Below the pieces are notes generated by a model. It did not search any database, was not told the DNA's origin, and saw only the letters and a list, made by a program, of their open reading frames with translations. From the NCBI GenBank assembly GCA_900542635.1, contig UQOJ01000003.1:12558-76557 (forward strand): 64,000 nucleotides of DNA, read 5' to 3'. The first letter of the stretch is position 1. Every line of letters begins with the position of its first letter. Below, piece by piece: positions 52,525 through 61,852 of this stretch. Source of the stretch: an uncultured Collinsella sp. GTDB lineage: Bacteria; Actinomycetota; Coriobacteriia; Coriobacteriales; Coriobacteriaceae. Made by a program: the position numbers and the translations under genes.

Positions 52525-52989
52525 ATGGCAGATCAAAAGCCGGTTGTCGGGATCATCATGGGTTCCAAGTCCGATCTGGGCGTTATGGAAGGCTGCACCG
52601 CCGAGCTCGAGGCGCTTGGTGTGCCCTATGAGCTCGTCATTGCGAGCGCACACCGCACGCCGGCGAAGGTCCACGAGTGGGCCTCGACTGCCGCCGATCG
52701 CGGTATCAAAGTGATTATCGCCGCCGCCGGCAAGGCCGCTCACCTGGGTGGTGTCGTGGCTGCCTTTACGCCGCTGCCGGTTATCGGTGTGCCTATGAAG
52801 ACGAGTGACCTGGGCGGTATGGATTCGCTGCTGTCGATGGTGCAGATGCCTTCGGGCGTGCCCGTGGCCTGCGTTGCCATCAACGGTGCCAAGAACGCCG
52901 CCATTTATGCCACGCAGATTCTGGGCGCATGCGACCCCGAGTACCGCAAGGTTATCGAGAAGATGAAGCAGGAGATGGCCGACGCCTAG
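52525..52989 (+). CDS. purE: N5-carboxyaminoimidazole ribonucleotide mutase
   Basis: 154 residues from the ATG at 52525, eight bases after AGGAGG. Class I PurE: GIIMGSKSDLGVM, IASAHRTPAKV with the catalytic His, and AAGKAAHLGGVVAAFTPLPVIGVP. No purK follows, so either purK is elsewhere or the CO2-using mode applies. A -10-like TATACT lies at 52456-52461 between the foldback and the gene. Confidence 0.95.
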   Translation: MADQKPVVGIIMGSKSDLGVMEGCTAELEALGVPYELVIASAHRTPAKVHEWASTAADRGIKVIIAAAGKAAHLGGVVAAFTPLPVIGVPMKTSDLGGMDSLLSMVQMPSGVPVACVAINGAKNAAIYATQILGACDPEYRKVIEKMKQEMADA

Positions 52990-53024
52990 GCGTTCCGCCG
53001 TTTCACCGCAGTATAAGGAGAGCC

Positions 53025-54023
53025 ATGTCCGACTATCAGGGAAAACGATTCAAGGCTTCTCAGATTCCCGATCCGTCGAAGCCGGGTGCTGCCCATGCGG
53101 CGCAGCAGGGTCGGACATCCTCTCCTCAGCAGCCGCGCGCGCCGCGTTCTGTAACGCCGACGTCCCATCGCCGTCAGGATACGCCGGCTGCGTATCGTCC
53201 TTCGTCTTATAGCACCGCTAAGAAGCCGCCCCGGTCTTCATCGCATGCCGCGCCGTCGGATTACACCGAGCCGCCGCGCAAAAAGCGCCGCTCCATTATT
53301 CCCATTCTGCTCATCATCATCGGTATCGGCCTGATTGTTGCCGCCGCTGCCATCTTTATCAATGCGCAGATCGGTTACAAGCAGGCGAGCGAGTCGTACC
53401 AAAAGATCGAAGAGCAATATGCGCCCGCTAAGGACGCCAGCGGCGTGCCGATTATCGACTTCGATGCACTTGCCCAGACAAATCCCGAGGTTGTGGGTTG
53501 GATTTACGCGCCGGGAACCAACATCAACTATCCCGTGGTGCAGACCAATAACAACTCCAAATACCTCAACACGCTGTTTGACGGTACGTCCAATGCATCG
53601 GGTGCGATCTTCTTGGACAGCGACGATACCGCGCCGGGAATGGTTGACCAGCAGACCACGATCTACGGCCACCACATGAATGACGGGTCGATGTTCAACG
53701 TGATTTCGGACACCACTGATCAGGCAACGTTCGATAGCATCGAGTTCGTGTATTACATCACACGGGATGCTACGTATAAACTGCGACCACTGGCGACCAA
53801 AGTTGTCGAGGACACGTATGCCAAGGCGCGCACGACCAATTTTGAGGGCGACGACGGGCTCAAGAACTACCTGTCCGAGATGCTCGACGGTGCCTCTGCC
53901 GTGGCGAGCGATGCCACCGATCGTGCCGCTTCGGCAACCAAGGTCGTAACGCTTGTGACCTGTCGTTCGTTATCGCTGAGCAACGCACGTGCCGTCATGG
54001 TGCTCACGCCGGTCGAGGAATAG
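53025..54023 (+). CDS. srtB: Class B sortase
   Basis: 332 residues from the ATG at 53025 (AAGGAG upstream). A ~90-residue Ser/Pro/Lys-rich cytoplasmic head precedes one membrane helix (SIIPILLIIIGIGLIVAAAA). The extracellular domain has WIYAPGTNINYPVVQ, the catalytic His in YGHHM (216-217), C313 in TLVTC and R322 in SNARAVMV. Class B members anchor specialised proteins or pilins to the wall; the LPATG protein at the left edge is a conceivable but unproven substrate. It lies 35 bp after purE. Confidence 0.88.
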   Translation: MSDYQGKRFKASQIPDPSKPGAAHAAQQGRTSSPQQPRAPRSVTPTSHRRQDTPAAYRPSSYSTAKKPPRSSSHAAPSDYTEPPRKKRRSIIPILLIIIGIGLIVAAAAIFINAQIGYKQASESYQKIEEQYAPAKDASGVPIIDFDALAQTNPEVVGWIYAPGTNINYPVVQTNNNSKYLNTLFDGTSNASGAIFLDSDDTAPGMVDQQTTIYGHHMNDGSMFNVISDTTDQATFDSIEFVYYITRDATYKLRPLATKVVEDTYAKARTTNFEGDDGLKNYLSEMLDGASAVASDATDRAASATKVVTLVTCRSLSLSNARAVMVLTPVEE

Positions 54024-54026
54024 ATA

Positions 54027-54476
54027 ATGGGCTACTCAATGACGGTGAAAGGGGAAATGATGCTCGAGAATGGCAAAACGATGCCTTCGGTTGATGCTTG
54101 GCTGCGCGAGGCCAAGGCCGATGCTTCGGCGGCAGGCTGTGGGATGTATCTGACGCATAACGGCGTGGTGCGCGCGACGCCCAAGTCCGAGGTCCGCGGG
54201 ATCGAAACCGATGGCGTAGCTCCCGGGCGTAGGGTGGGCGGCATGGTGTTCGGCTACGACGCCAGCAAGGTGCAGGCTGCTATCGAGGCCACGCGCGCGA
54301 TGCCGGGTGTCGGCTATGTGCGCGTGTGGCTGGCAAGCGGCGAGCTTGCCGTAGGTGACGACATCATGCTCGTGCTCATTGGCGGGGACATTCGCCCGCA
54401 CGTGGTCGATGCGCTGCAGGCGCTCGTCGGCACCATCAAGAATGAATGCGTGAGTGAGGTCGAGCGCGAGGCGTAG
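54027..54476 (+). CDS. MoaE-like protein
   Basis: 149 residues from 54027 (GAGG upstream); ATGs at 54057 and 54060 with AAAGGGG are good alternatives. The pattern TLT-like HNGVVRA..., MVFGYDASKVQAAIE, VWLASGELAVGDDIMLVLIGG resembles the molybdopterin synthase large subunit MoaE. The usual HR and the terminal WKKE lysine motif are not evident (GDIRPHVVDALQALVGTIKNECVSEVERE), so catalysis is doubtful. No other molybdenum-cofactor gene is in the window. It starts 3 bp after the sortase gene. Confidence 0.6.
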   Translation: MGYSMTVKGEMMLENGKTMPSVDAWLREAKADASAAGCGMYLTHNGVVRATPKSEVRGIETDGVAPGRRVGGMVFGYDASKVQAAIEATRAMPGVGYVRVWLASGELAVGDDIMLVLIGGDIRPHVVDALQALVGTIKNECVSEVEREA

Positions 54477-54505
54477 AGGCTTGCGTCGATAGAAGGCTCG
54501 TTTAT

Positions 54506-54545
54506 AAAAATGCCCGCCGGTACGTGTGATACCGGCGGGCATTTT
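54506..54545. terminator. Bidirectional intrinsic terminator
   Basis: Perfect 12-bp stem TGCCCGCCGGTA, loop CGTGTGA, flanked by A and T runs; it separates the MoaE-like gene from the convergent CmpB-family gene. Confidence 0.9.
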
Positions 54546-54566
54546 GCGTTTTGGGCGCGGTTGGCG

Positions 54567-55796
54567 CTACACGCGCGTCGCATCCTTGGGGCTCATGGTC
54601 ATGCTCTGGAAGCGATTCTCCATAAAGTCATTATCGAAGTACTTGCCGTAGAACTGCGCAACGGGAATATCCGGTTCCGTGCCGTTGACGCGCTGATACC
54701 AATAATCGAGCGACTGCAGCGTCATAACGCCATCGACCAGCATAATGATGGTGAAGATGACGGTAGCGGAGTAGCGGCTCTTCCACGGAATCATGTTGAT
54801 GAGCTTGAGCAGCCTCGGCAGCAGCAGCTTGATCCAGATGAGGCCACCCAGGCCCCACAGGCAGGCGAAGCCCGTGCAGGTACGTCCGCCGGTAAGGACG
54901 GCGAGCGGATCGGGCATGCCAAAGAGCTTCATATGCGAGTAGCTCCACGAGACCACGCCAAACGAGGTCTGCATAAACCAGCCCACGAACACCTCAAAGC
55001 TCGCGCCGAGCACAGCGCTTACCAGGAAAATGATGATGGGGTTCTTTTTATAGAAGCGGTTGAGCACCATGGTCATGAGTACGGCGCCAAATCCGTAGAT
55101 GGGGCTGAAGGGGCCAAACAGCATGCCGGCGCGGTTCTGGTAGACGCCCGGGTCGTCGACCGTCATGTGCCAGATGTCCTCGGCGATCAGACCGAGTATG
55201 CAGCAGACAAAGAATACCCAGAACAGGTTGAAGTAGTTGAGCTTGATGTAGCCTTCGCCGGTTTCATCGCGCCCGAGCATGCCCTCGGCGGCGGCGTCGC
55301 GATCGAGCATCTCCTGCAGGCGGCGCTGCAGCTCGCGCTCCTGGCGCAGCGTGGGGTCGACGGTGGCCGAAAGTGCGACGAGGATGCCGAGCTGGATGGC
55401 AGGGCGCAGCAAGAAGGGCCCGATGCCCTGGAGCATCACGTCAACCAAAAGCTCGACGACGGTAAACGCGATAAGGATATAGGACAGACGGGCGGCGTTG
55501 CGGCGCTGGTTTTTGATAAGGTCCAGGCCAAAGATGATCAGGATGACGGCACTTGCCGCAGAGAGCATGATGCCGGCGACGATAAGGCCGACTGCGACGA
55601 GCGTGTTGTTGCCGAGCTTGGCGGCGGCGTTGCCGTTAATGAGCGCGGTGATGACCTGCCACATAAAGGCGGCGACCGACGGGAGTGTGCCCACGCCGGA
55701 CAGGATGCACAGGACGGCGTACACCTTAATGATGAGGGGAATCTTCTTGACCTCCGTGGCGCTGGGGACGCTGGGGTCGAGTTCGTTTCGATCCAT
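54567..55796 (-). CDS. CmpB-family (PF06541) membrane protein, putative ABC-type permease
   Basis: 409 residues with about nine hydrophobic segments. The N-terminal half has four or five helices and ends in an Arg/Glu-rich cytoplasmic loop (~155-190). The C-terminal half carries the family motif GPFSPIYGFGAVLMT and later ASFEVFVGWFMQ, as in proteins annotated as putative ABC transporter permease. No ATPase gene is adjacent, so transport is only a family-based guess. Confidence 0.75.
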   Translation of the reverse strand: MDRNELDPSVPSATEVKKIPLIIKVYAVLCILSGVGTLPSVAAFMWQVITALINGNAAAKLGNNTLVAVGLIVAGIMLSAASAVILIIFGLDLIKNQRRNAARLSYILIAFTVVELLVDVMLQGIGPFLLRPAIQLGILVALSATVDPTLRQERELQRRLQEMLDRDAAAEGMLGRDETGEGYIKLNYFNLFWVFFVCCILGLIAEDIWHMTVDDPGVYQNRAGMLFGPFSPIYGFGAVLMTMVLNRFYKKNPIIIFLVSAVLGASFEVFVGWFMQTSFGVVSWSYSHMKLFGMPDPLAVLTGGRTCTGFACLWGLGGLIWIKLLLPRLLKLINMIPWKSRYSATVIFTIIMLVDGVMTLQSLDYWYQRVNGTEPDIPVAQFYGKYFDNDFMENRFQSMTMSPKDATRV

Positions 55797-56081
55797 ACAG
55801 AACCTTTCTCGCTTTGTCCTAGGTTACAAGGATACGCCGCCGACCTGCCAAAAGACAGGACGAACGTCCCAATTGCAACTTTGTAATCCCCAACGGTGGG
55901 CGCGGCGGCCATCTGGGGGCGCGGGCGCTTGCACTGGACAGACCGATAAAATGTTTGGCCGCAAAACGGATTATTAGCTCGGTGGGCTTTTAAAAAGCGC
56001 TGCTCATGCGCTGGGGAGCGCGTCGCGCCGTGCGTATAATAAGGCGGGTAACGCCAAAATACGAGGCTCTGAGGGGATGCC

Positions 56082-57752
56082 ATGTCTCAAGAAACCATCC
56101 GCGCGGCCGAGCGTGCCGCGGGACAGGTGAACGCCATGTCGACGTATGATCCGGACTCTGACCAGCTGCATGAGGAATGCGGCGTTTTTGGTGTCTGGGC
56201 GCCCGATCGCGACGTGGCTCGACTGACGTACTTTGGCCTGCGTGCACTGCAGCACCGTGGCCAAGAATCGGCGGGAATCGCTGTTGGTGACGGCGGTACG
56301 GTTATGGTCCGCAAGGATCTGGGCCTGCTCGACCGCGTGTTCTCCAATGCCGACTTGTCGACGCTCTCCGGTCAGCTGGCCGTGGGTCATGTGCGTTACG
56401 GCACCGCCGGCGCCAAGAGCTGGGAAGCCTCTCAGCCGCACCTCTCTACCATCAATAGCGTCATTATCGCGCTCGCGCACAACGGCACCCTCGTCAACAC
56501 CGACGAGCTGCGCCGCCAGCTGATCGAGCTGGGCGTGCCGTTCCTCTCCAACTCGGATTCCGAGGTCGCGACTAAACTCATCGGCTACTTTACTCAGCGT
56601 ACAGGCCATCTGCGCGAGGGCATTCGCAAGACCATGGAGCTCGTGCGCGGCGGCTACGCCATGACGCTCATCAACGAGCAGGCGCTTTACGCATTCCGCG
56701 ATCCGCACGGCATTCGCCCGCTTGTGCTGGGCAAGCTGGTGGACGAGGGCCTGGACCAGGCCGATGCCGCATCCGTTTCGCAGCTGCCGTCGCAGGACGG
56801 CGCCGCGACGGCCGACGCCACCACCCATGTCACCCGCGCCGGCGGCTGGGTTGTCGCCTCCGAGACTTGTGCGCTCGACATTGTGGGCGCCGAGTACGTC
56901 CGCGACGTCCGTCCCGGTGAGATTTTGCGCATCAGCGCCGAGGGCCTTGTGTCCGAGCAGGGCGTGCCTGCCGCCGAGGAGCCTGCTAACTGCATCTTTG
57001 AGCAGGTCTACTTCGCTCGCCCCGACTCCATCATGAACGGCAAGAGCGTCTACGCCTGCCGTTATGACATGGGTCGTCAGCTGGCACATGAGGAGCCCGT
57101 CGAGGCCGACCTGGTCATCGGCGTGCCCGACTCCGGCCTGCCGCCCGCGGAGGGGTATTCGCACGAGAGCGGTATTCCCTTTGGCGAGGGCCTTATCAAG
57201 AATCGCTATGTGGGCCGTACGTTTATCGAGCCTACGCAGGAGCTGCGTGCCATGGGCGTGCGTATGAAGCTCAACCCACTGCGCGACAACATCGAGGGCA
57301 AGCGCCTGGTCGTCATCGACGACTCCATCGTCCGCGGTACCACCATGGTGCAGCTCGTCAAGATGCTGCGCAACGCCGGCGCCAAGGAGATTCATATCCG
57401 CATCAACTCGCCCGAGGTCATCTGGCCGTGCTTCTACGGTATCGATACCGACGTGCAGTCGCAGCTTATCAGCGCCAACAAGACGGTCGACGAGATTTGC
57501 GAGTATATCGGCGCCGATTCGCTGGCTTTCCTTTCGGTCGAGGGCCTGCTGAAGGTCATGCCCAAGGGCGGTTACTGCGATGCGTGCTTTACCGGACGCT
57601 ACCCCGTGGCGATTCCCGAGAGCTTTGGCCGCGACAAGTTCATGGAGGGCTTTAAGCCCCGCAACCTGGACAAGCCGCTGCACTTTGACGACGACGCCGT
57701 GGTCGAGAAATACGACGACCGCAGCTGGGAAGAGGAGCACAGCGAGGCCTAA
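56082..57752 (+). CDS. purF: Amidophosphoribosyltransferase
   Basis: 556 residues; GAGGGG precedes the ATG. A 32-residue leader precedes the nucleophile C33 in HEECGVFGV, so it is a propeptide-type enzyme that must be processed. The phosphoribosyl-binding loop VVIDDSIVRGTT and clustered cysteines (YCDACFTG and others) indicate the iron-sulfur-containing B. subtilis type. A TATAAT box lies at 56035-56040 without a clear -35. First committed step of purine synthesis. Confidence 0.96.
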   Translation: MSQETIRAAERAAGQVNAMSTYDPDSDQLHEECGVFGVWAPDRDVARLTYFGLRALQHRGQESAGIAVGDGGTVMVRKDLGLLDRVFSNADLSTLSGQLAVGHVRYGTAGAKSWEASQPHLSTINSVIIALAHNGTLVNTDELRRQLIELGVPFLSNSDSEVATKLIGYFTQRTGHLREGIRKTMELVRGGYAMTLINEQALYAFRDPHGIRPLVLGKLVDEGLDQADAASVSQLPSQDGAATADATTHVTRAGGWVVASETCALDIVGAEYVRDVRPGEILRISAEGLVSEQGVPAAEEPANCIFEQVYFARPDSIMNGKSVYACRYDMGRQLAHEEPVEADLVIGVPDSGLPPAEGYSHESGIPFGEGLIKNRYVGRTFIEPTQELRAMGVRMKLNPLRDNIEGKRLVVIDDSIVRGTTMVQLVKMLRNAGAKEIHIRINSPEVIWPCFYGIDTDVQSQLISANKTVDEICEYIGADSLAFLSVEGLLKVMPKGGYCDACFTGRYPVAIPESFGRDKFMEGFKPRNLDKPLHFDDDAVVEKYDDRSWEEEHSEA

Positions 57753-57909
57753 AACCTGCCATGTGGGGACAGGTTTATTTTGGTAGGTTTTACCTGCTGT
57801 TTTGTTGATATGACGGCGCGTGCTGTTATGGCGCGCGCCGAAATGAACGCAACTATGAGCACCGTTTGGCGCCCGTGCGGCGCCACGGTAGTGGGAGAGG
57901 AAGGCTCAG

Positions 57910-59013
57910 ATGAGCGACAGCAAGCATGTGACGTACGAGGACGCCGGCGTCGATACCGCCGAGGGTGGCCGCGCCGTCGACGCTATTAAGCAGATGGTCA
58001 AGGACACCAACCGCCCCGAGGTTATCGGCGGCATCGGTGGCTTTGGTGGCCTGTTCTCGGCCGCCGCGCTTAAGGATATGGAAGACCCGATCCTGATCAG
58101 TGGCACCGACGGCGTGGGCACCAAGCTCGTGCTCGCCCAGATCATGGACCGTCACGAGACGGTGGGCCAGGACCTGGTCGCCATGTGCGTCAACGACATT
58201 TTGGCTTCGGGCGCCGAGCCGCTGTTCTTCCTGGATTACGTTGCCATCGGTCACATTGAGGCCGAGCACATGGCAAAGATCATCAAGGGCGTGGCCGACG
58301 GCTGTAAGCTCGCGGGCTGCGCGCTCGTGGGCGGCGAGATGGCCGAGCACCCGGGTGTCATGGCCCCCGCCGACTACGACCTCGCCGGCTTTACTGTGGG
58401 TGTTGTCGATCGTCCCAAGATGCTCGACCCCGCGAACGTTCGCCCCGGCGATGTAATTCTGGGCCTGCCCTCCACTGGTGTGCACTCCAACGGATACTCG
58501 CTCGTGCGCAAAGTTATCGGTGTCGACGGTATCAAGCCGGGTACGCCCGAGGCCGCCGCTAAGGCCGAGGAGCTGAGCCGTCCGCTCGCGCATCTCGGCG
58601 GCGCTTCGCTGGCCGACGCTCTGCTGGCCCCCACGCGCATCTACGTCAAGCCGATTCTGGAGCTGCTCCGCGGTGGCGCCAACGTTCATGCCATTGCTCA
58701 CATCACCGGCGGCGGTATCACCGAGAACCTCAACCGCGCGCTTGCCGACGACGTCGACGCCGTGGTCACCCGCAACGGCGCCGAGATGGGCTGGGACGTT
58801 CCGCCCGTCATCACCTACGTGTCGCGTCAGGCCGAGCTCGCGCCCAACGAGGCATGCAAGACCTTCAACATGGGCGTCGGCCTGTGCCTGATCGTCGCCC
58901 CCGAGGACGAGGCTGCCGTGACCGAGGCACTGGTCGCTCTAGGCGAGAAGCCGTTCCGCGTGGGCGAGTGCGTCGAGGGTTCCGGTAAGGTCGTGTACTC
59001 CGATGAGCGCTAA
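57910..59013 (+). CDS. purM: Phosphoribosylformylglycinamidine cyclo-ligase
   Basis: 367 residues; AGGAAGG precedes the ATG. AIR synthetase fold with SGTDGVGTKL, DLVAMCVNDILASGAEPLFFLDY and HITGGGITENL. It closes the imidazole ring. It lies 157 bp after purF and overlaps purN by 11 bp. The gap to purF holds a hairpin around GGGGACAGG and GC-rich inverted repeats but no clear terminator. Confidence 0.96.
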   Translation: MSDSKHVTYEDAGVDTAEGGRAVDAIKQMVKDTNRPEVIGGIGGFGGLFSAAALKDMEDPILISGTDGVGTKLVLAQIMDRHETVGQDLVAMCVNDILASGAEPLFFLDYVAIGHIEAEHMAKIIKGVADGCKLAGCALVGGEMAEHPGVMAPADYDLAGFTVGVVDRPKMLDPANVRPGDVILGLPSTGVHSNGYSLVRKVIGVDGIKPGTPEAAAKAEELSRPLAHLGGASLADALLAPTRIYVKPILELLRGGANVHAIAHITGGGITENLNRALADDVDAVVTRNGAEMGWDVPPVITYVSRQAELAPNEACKTFNMGVGLCLIVAPEDEAAVTEALVALGEKPFRVGECVEGSGKVVYSDER

Positions 59014-59701
59014 CGAGCAGATGGCTGCTGCCGAGGGCCTGGGCTTTGTACCCTACACCCGTCCGACCGGCACCGATACGGCCGAGCCGCTTAAGATTGG
59101 CGTGCTCATCAGCGGTTCGGGTACCAACCTGCAGGCGCTGATCGACCTGATCGCCGCCGGCAAGCTCAACGCCTCGATTGAGCTTGTGGTGTCGAGCCGT
59201 CCTTCGGCCAAGGGCTTGCAGCGCGCCGAGCGTGCGGGCATCCAGACACTCACGCTGTCCAAGGATGTCTATGCCGACCCCATCGCCGCCGACGAGATCA
59301 TCGCGCATGAGCTGCTCGAGCGCGGTTGCGAGTATGTGGTCATGGCCGGCTACATGCGCATGGTGCATACGCCACTGCTGGCGGCGTTCCCCAACCGCGT
59401 GGTCAATCTGCATCCGGCCCTGCTGCCGAGCTTTACCGGTGCCCATGCGATCGACGATGCGTTTGCCCGCGGCGTCAAGGTGACCGGCGTGACCGTGCAC
59501 TTTGCCAACGAGATCTACGACAACGGCCCCATCATCGCCCAGCGTGCGCTGGCTGTTGAGGAGGGCTGGGACGTCGACACGCTCGAGGAGCACATCCACG
59601 CGATCGAGCATGTGCTGTATCCCGAGGTCGTGCAAATGCTCGCCGACGGTCGCGTTCACGTGCTGAAGAGCGGCAAGGTGGCAGTTGACCCGACGCGCTA
59701 G
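59003..59701 (+). CDS. purN: Phosphoribosylglycinamide formyltransferase
   Basis: 232 residues. After a ~30-residue extension come IGVLISGSGTNLQALID, VNLHPALLPSF with the catalytic Asn-His pair, GVTVHF and DNGPIIAQ. It uses formyl-tetrahydrofolate to formylate the product of purD. Translationally coupled to purM. Confidence 0.95.
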   Translation: MSANEQMAAAEGLGFVPYTRPTGTDTAEPLKIGVLISGSGTNLQALIDLIAAGKLNASIELVVSSRPSAKGLQRAERAGIQTLTLSKDVYADPIAADEIIAHELLERGCEYVVMAGYMRMVHTPLLAAFPNRVVNLHPALLPSFTGAHAIDDAFARGVKVTGVTVHFANEIYDNGPIIAQRALAVEEGWDVDTLEEHIHAIEHVLYPEVVQMLADGRVHVLKSGKVAVDPTR

Positions 59702-59715
59702 TCGTTGGTTTGTGT

Positions 59716-59755
59716 TGGCGGTTAAGCGTCGGAGGTACGCTTAACCGCCATTTTT
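59716..59755 (+). terminator. Intrinsic terminator of purMN
   Basis: 13-bp stem TGGCGGTTAAGCG, loop TCGGAGGTA, followed by TTTTTAT. It marks the border to the AT-richer islet. Confidence 0.9.
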
Positions 59756-59989
59756 ATGCATTGCGATCTACGTTGTTTGAGGCAAACGATTGCCACAGCT
59801 TGATGTTCATAGTCCAATTGCTTCGCCAAGAGGCGCGATTCTGCAAGAGATTAATTTAGCCTAATAGAGCCATTTGCTCTTCTTTATGCTCGGGATACGT
59901 CGGACCATAATCAAATGATAATGCGCTAAATAATCTTATGGGGATAATCAAATTATCTTTTGTACGGGTGCTGTCTGTTGGGAGCAAAG

Positions 59990-60376
59990 ATGGGTGCACA
60001 ATTATTTTCGAGACGAACAGCAATTAAAATGGCCGTTGCCGCGGCTTCTGTCCCGCTGATTGGTCTAGTTGGATGTGGTGAGAAGTCGATTGTTGGAACT
60101 TGGGCAAACGACGACGGAGACGAAATTCTCCAATTTGATGAGAATGGTGATTGTTCGGTTCCTTTTACCTATAACGGTGCGTGGCTGGAAAGCTGCGATC
60201 GCTATACGATTCAAGAAGACGAGACATTGGTTCTAAGTAGCAGTCAAGGAAATATCAGCTCTCAACATTGGAAGAAAGCCAGCAGCAAAGAGGAAGCTGA
60301 AGAGGCGGATGATAGGCTCTATTTTCTCAATGGGGATGAGCTTGTTATCAACAACGAAACGTACACGAGAGAATGA
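59990..60376 (+). CDS. Small predicted lipoprotein with twin-arginine signal
   Basis: 128 residues from the ATG at 59990 (GGAG six bases upstream). FSRRTAIKMAVAAASVPL is Tat-like and LIGLVGC gives a lipobox at C29, so an exported, lipid-anchored protein is predicted. The mature part (VGTWANDDGDEILQFDENGDCSVPFTYNGAW...) resembles small lipocalin-like/DUF5640-type beta proteins. Base composition is AT-richer than the pur genes to the left. Function unknown. Confidence 0.7.
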   Translation: MGAQLFSRRTAIKMAVAAASVPLIGLVGCGEKSIVGTWANDDGDEILQFDENGDCSVPFTYNGAWLESCDRYTIQEDETLVLSSSQGNISSQHWKKASSKEEAEEADDRLYFLNGDELVINNETYTRE

Positions 60377-60759
60377 GAGCTAAGACACGCCGACCGTGTG
60401 AAGATGGGGAATGCCATAGATGAATACCATGCCGGGCTCGTGACAAACATCATTGTCACGAGCCCGGCACACATTAAAGTATAAATTGTTCACCAGTCCG
60501 CATCCTCTTTTTGCTCAGATTGAGCCGTTTGCTGCTAGTGCGGTTGTTGCTCAGATGCCGCAGGGGCGTTATCAAATGCTAATGCCTGTTTGTTTCCAGT
60601 GTGGATAATAAAGTTTGCCTAAATAATTTCGTGTTTGATTTCGAGCCCAAACGAGGGCTATGGCATTAAAGCCACCATGTTTTCTAGAAATTTGAACGGT
60701 GGGAGTCATGTCGATTGCGAGATTTGACGGGTTGGTTGCCTGACTGGAGGGTGGATCTA
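60377..60759. other. 383-bp gap with a perfect 16-bp hairpin
   Basis: GCCGGGCTCGTGACAA (60431-60446) pairs perfectly with 60453-60468 around ACATCA; no T tract follows, so it is a possible terminator of the lipoprotein gene. ATCAAATGCTAATGC at 60571-60585 nearly repeats 59910-59924. No further gene is supported. Confidence 0.55.
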
Positions 60760-61095
60760 ATGAAACCAAAAAAAGAAACCGTTGCATTGCTGTCACTTGG
60801 CTTGGGGCTTTTTGCGCTGGTCTACGGGCTTATAACAAAAGCGATGCTATCTCATCGTTATACATTTAAAGCTCCTCTTACCAGCATGGAGCTTTCGGTT
60901 TTGGCAATTATTGGAATCGGATTTGTTTTACTGATTGTTGGCGCGCTTCTATTTATAAGCGTGCGCTATACATCCAAGAATGTTGTTGATATTGATTCGA
61001 CACGGAACAAAGGCAAAGTATGTCCTTATTGCCAAACTCGAATCATAGGAGATGCAAAGCACTGTCCGAACTGTGGTCAAGAGTTGGGTCAATAA
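60760..61095 (+). CDS. Two-helix membrane protein with zinc ribbon
   Basis: 111 residues from the ATG at 60760 (GGAGG nine bases upstream). Hydrophobic helices at ~7-27 and ~46-68, then a C-terminal zinc ribbon, VCPYC...HCPNCGQ (~87-106), facing the cytoplasm in the likely topology. No family recognised. It is followed after 13 bp by another small gene. Confidence 0.65.
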   Translation: MKPKKETVALLSLGLGLFALVYGLITKAMLSHRYTFKAPLTSMELSVLAIIGIGFVLLIVGALLFISVRYTSKNVVDIDSTRNKGKVCPYCQTRIIGDAKHCPNCGQELGQ

Positions 61096-61108
61096 GAAGG
61101 GGCTTGAG

Positions 61109-61435
61109 ATGCCGAGGACAACAGTAACGATTTGCGCGCACGGTCAAATTGATACGCCAAGAGTCTTAGAGATCTGGAAGAGCATCATTGAAGGCGCCGG
61201 TTTTCAACAGAAACTAATTAAGGGTGAACCTTGTTGGTCGAAGGGCGACGGCGTACTGATGCTGCAGCGCAATTTTACGATTGCTTTTGGCGAAAGGGAA
61301 ATTGTGCTTGAGGGATGGATGGGCGATGCTCTCTTGGGTGAATCCGATTTGACGGGCGTTAACGGGTGGATGCAAAAGAAAAAGATGAAAGGGCTCCTGT
61401 CCCAAGCGGAGGGTGCAATTAGGAGCATAGTCTAG
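61109..61435 (+). CDS. Small soluble protein, unknown function
   Basis: 108 residues from the ATG at 61109 (AAGGGG six bases upstream). Mixed alpha/beta pattern (TTVTICAHGQIDTPRVLEIWKSIIEGAG, NFTIAFGEREIVLEGWMG) with no membrane helix or signal. Probably co-transcribed with the zinc-ribbon gene before it. No family recognised. Confidence 0.55.
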   Translation: MPRTTVTICAHGQIDTPRVLEIWKSIIEGAGFQQKLIKGEPCWSKGDGVLMLQRNFTIAFGEREIVLEGWMGDALLGESDLTGVNGWMQKKKMKGLLSQAEGAIRSIV

Positions 61436-61852
61436 GCTGCATTAGATAGCGATACGGTGTTTATTGATGACTGAAATGCATGGCTGGGCCGTAAAAATAT
61501 AAGGATATTGGTAGCCGGGTGCCCGATTTAATTTGGACACCCGGTGATTTCGTTAATCTTGTCAGCGAGCTTCAAGCCAACGTTATCCGGTCGCCATTGG
61601 CTTCTGGAAAGACTTAGGTTAAGTGACAAGTGATCGATGCTAGAGGCCAAGCGAAGGATATGGGTATGTCACTGTCTTCGGTTGACCGTGATTCATTTTG
61701 ACTTGATGTGGGCAAGCGGTCTTTGTCGTGAGCGCCGTTAGGGTATGGCTTTTTTCATGTCTGCTGGAGGCCGAAATCTAAACAAAGTAGCCAATAGCGG
61801 CCAAAAGACTATAGGACGCTAGAAAAAAGCGATATTTGCGGATAGGGGTAAA
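61436..61852. other. 417-bp gap without supported genes
   Basis: An imperfect hairpin at about 61515-61544 (CCGGGTG...CACCCGG) could end the preceding transcript. Nothing else recognisable; composition is AT-rich. Confidence 0.5.
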
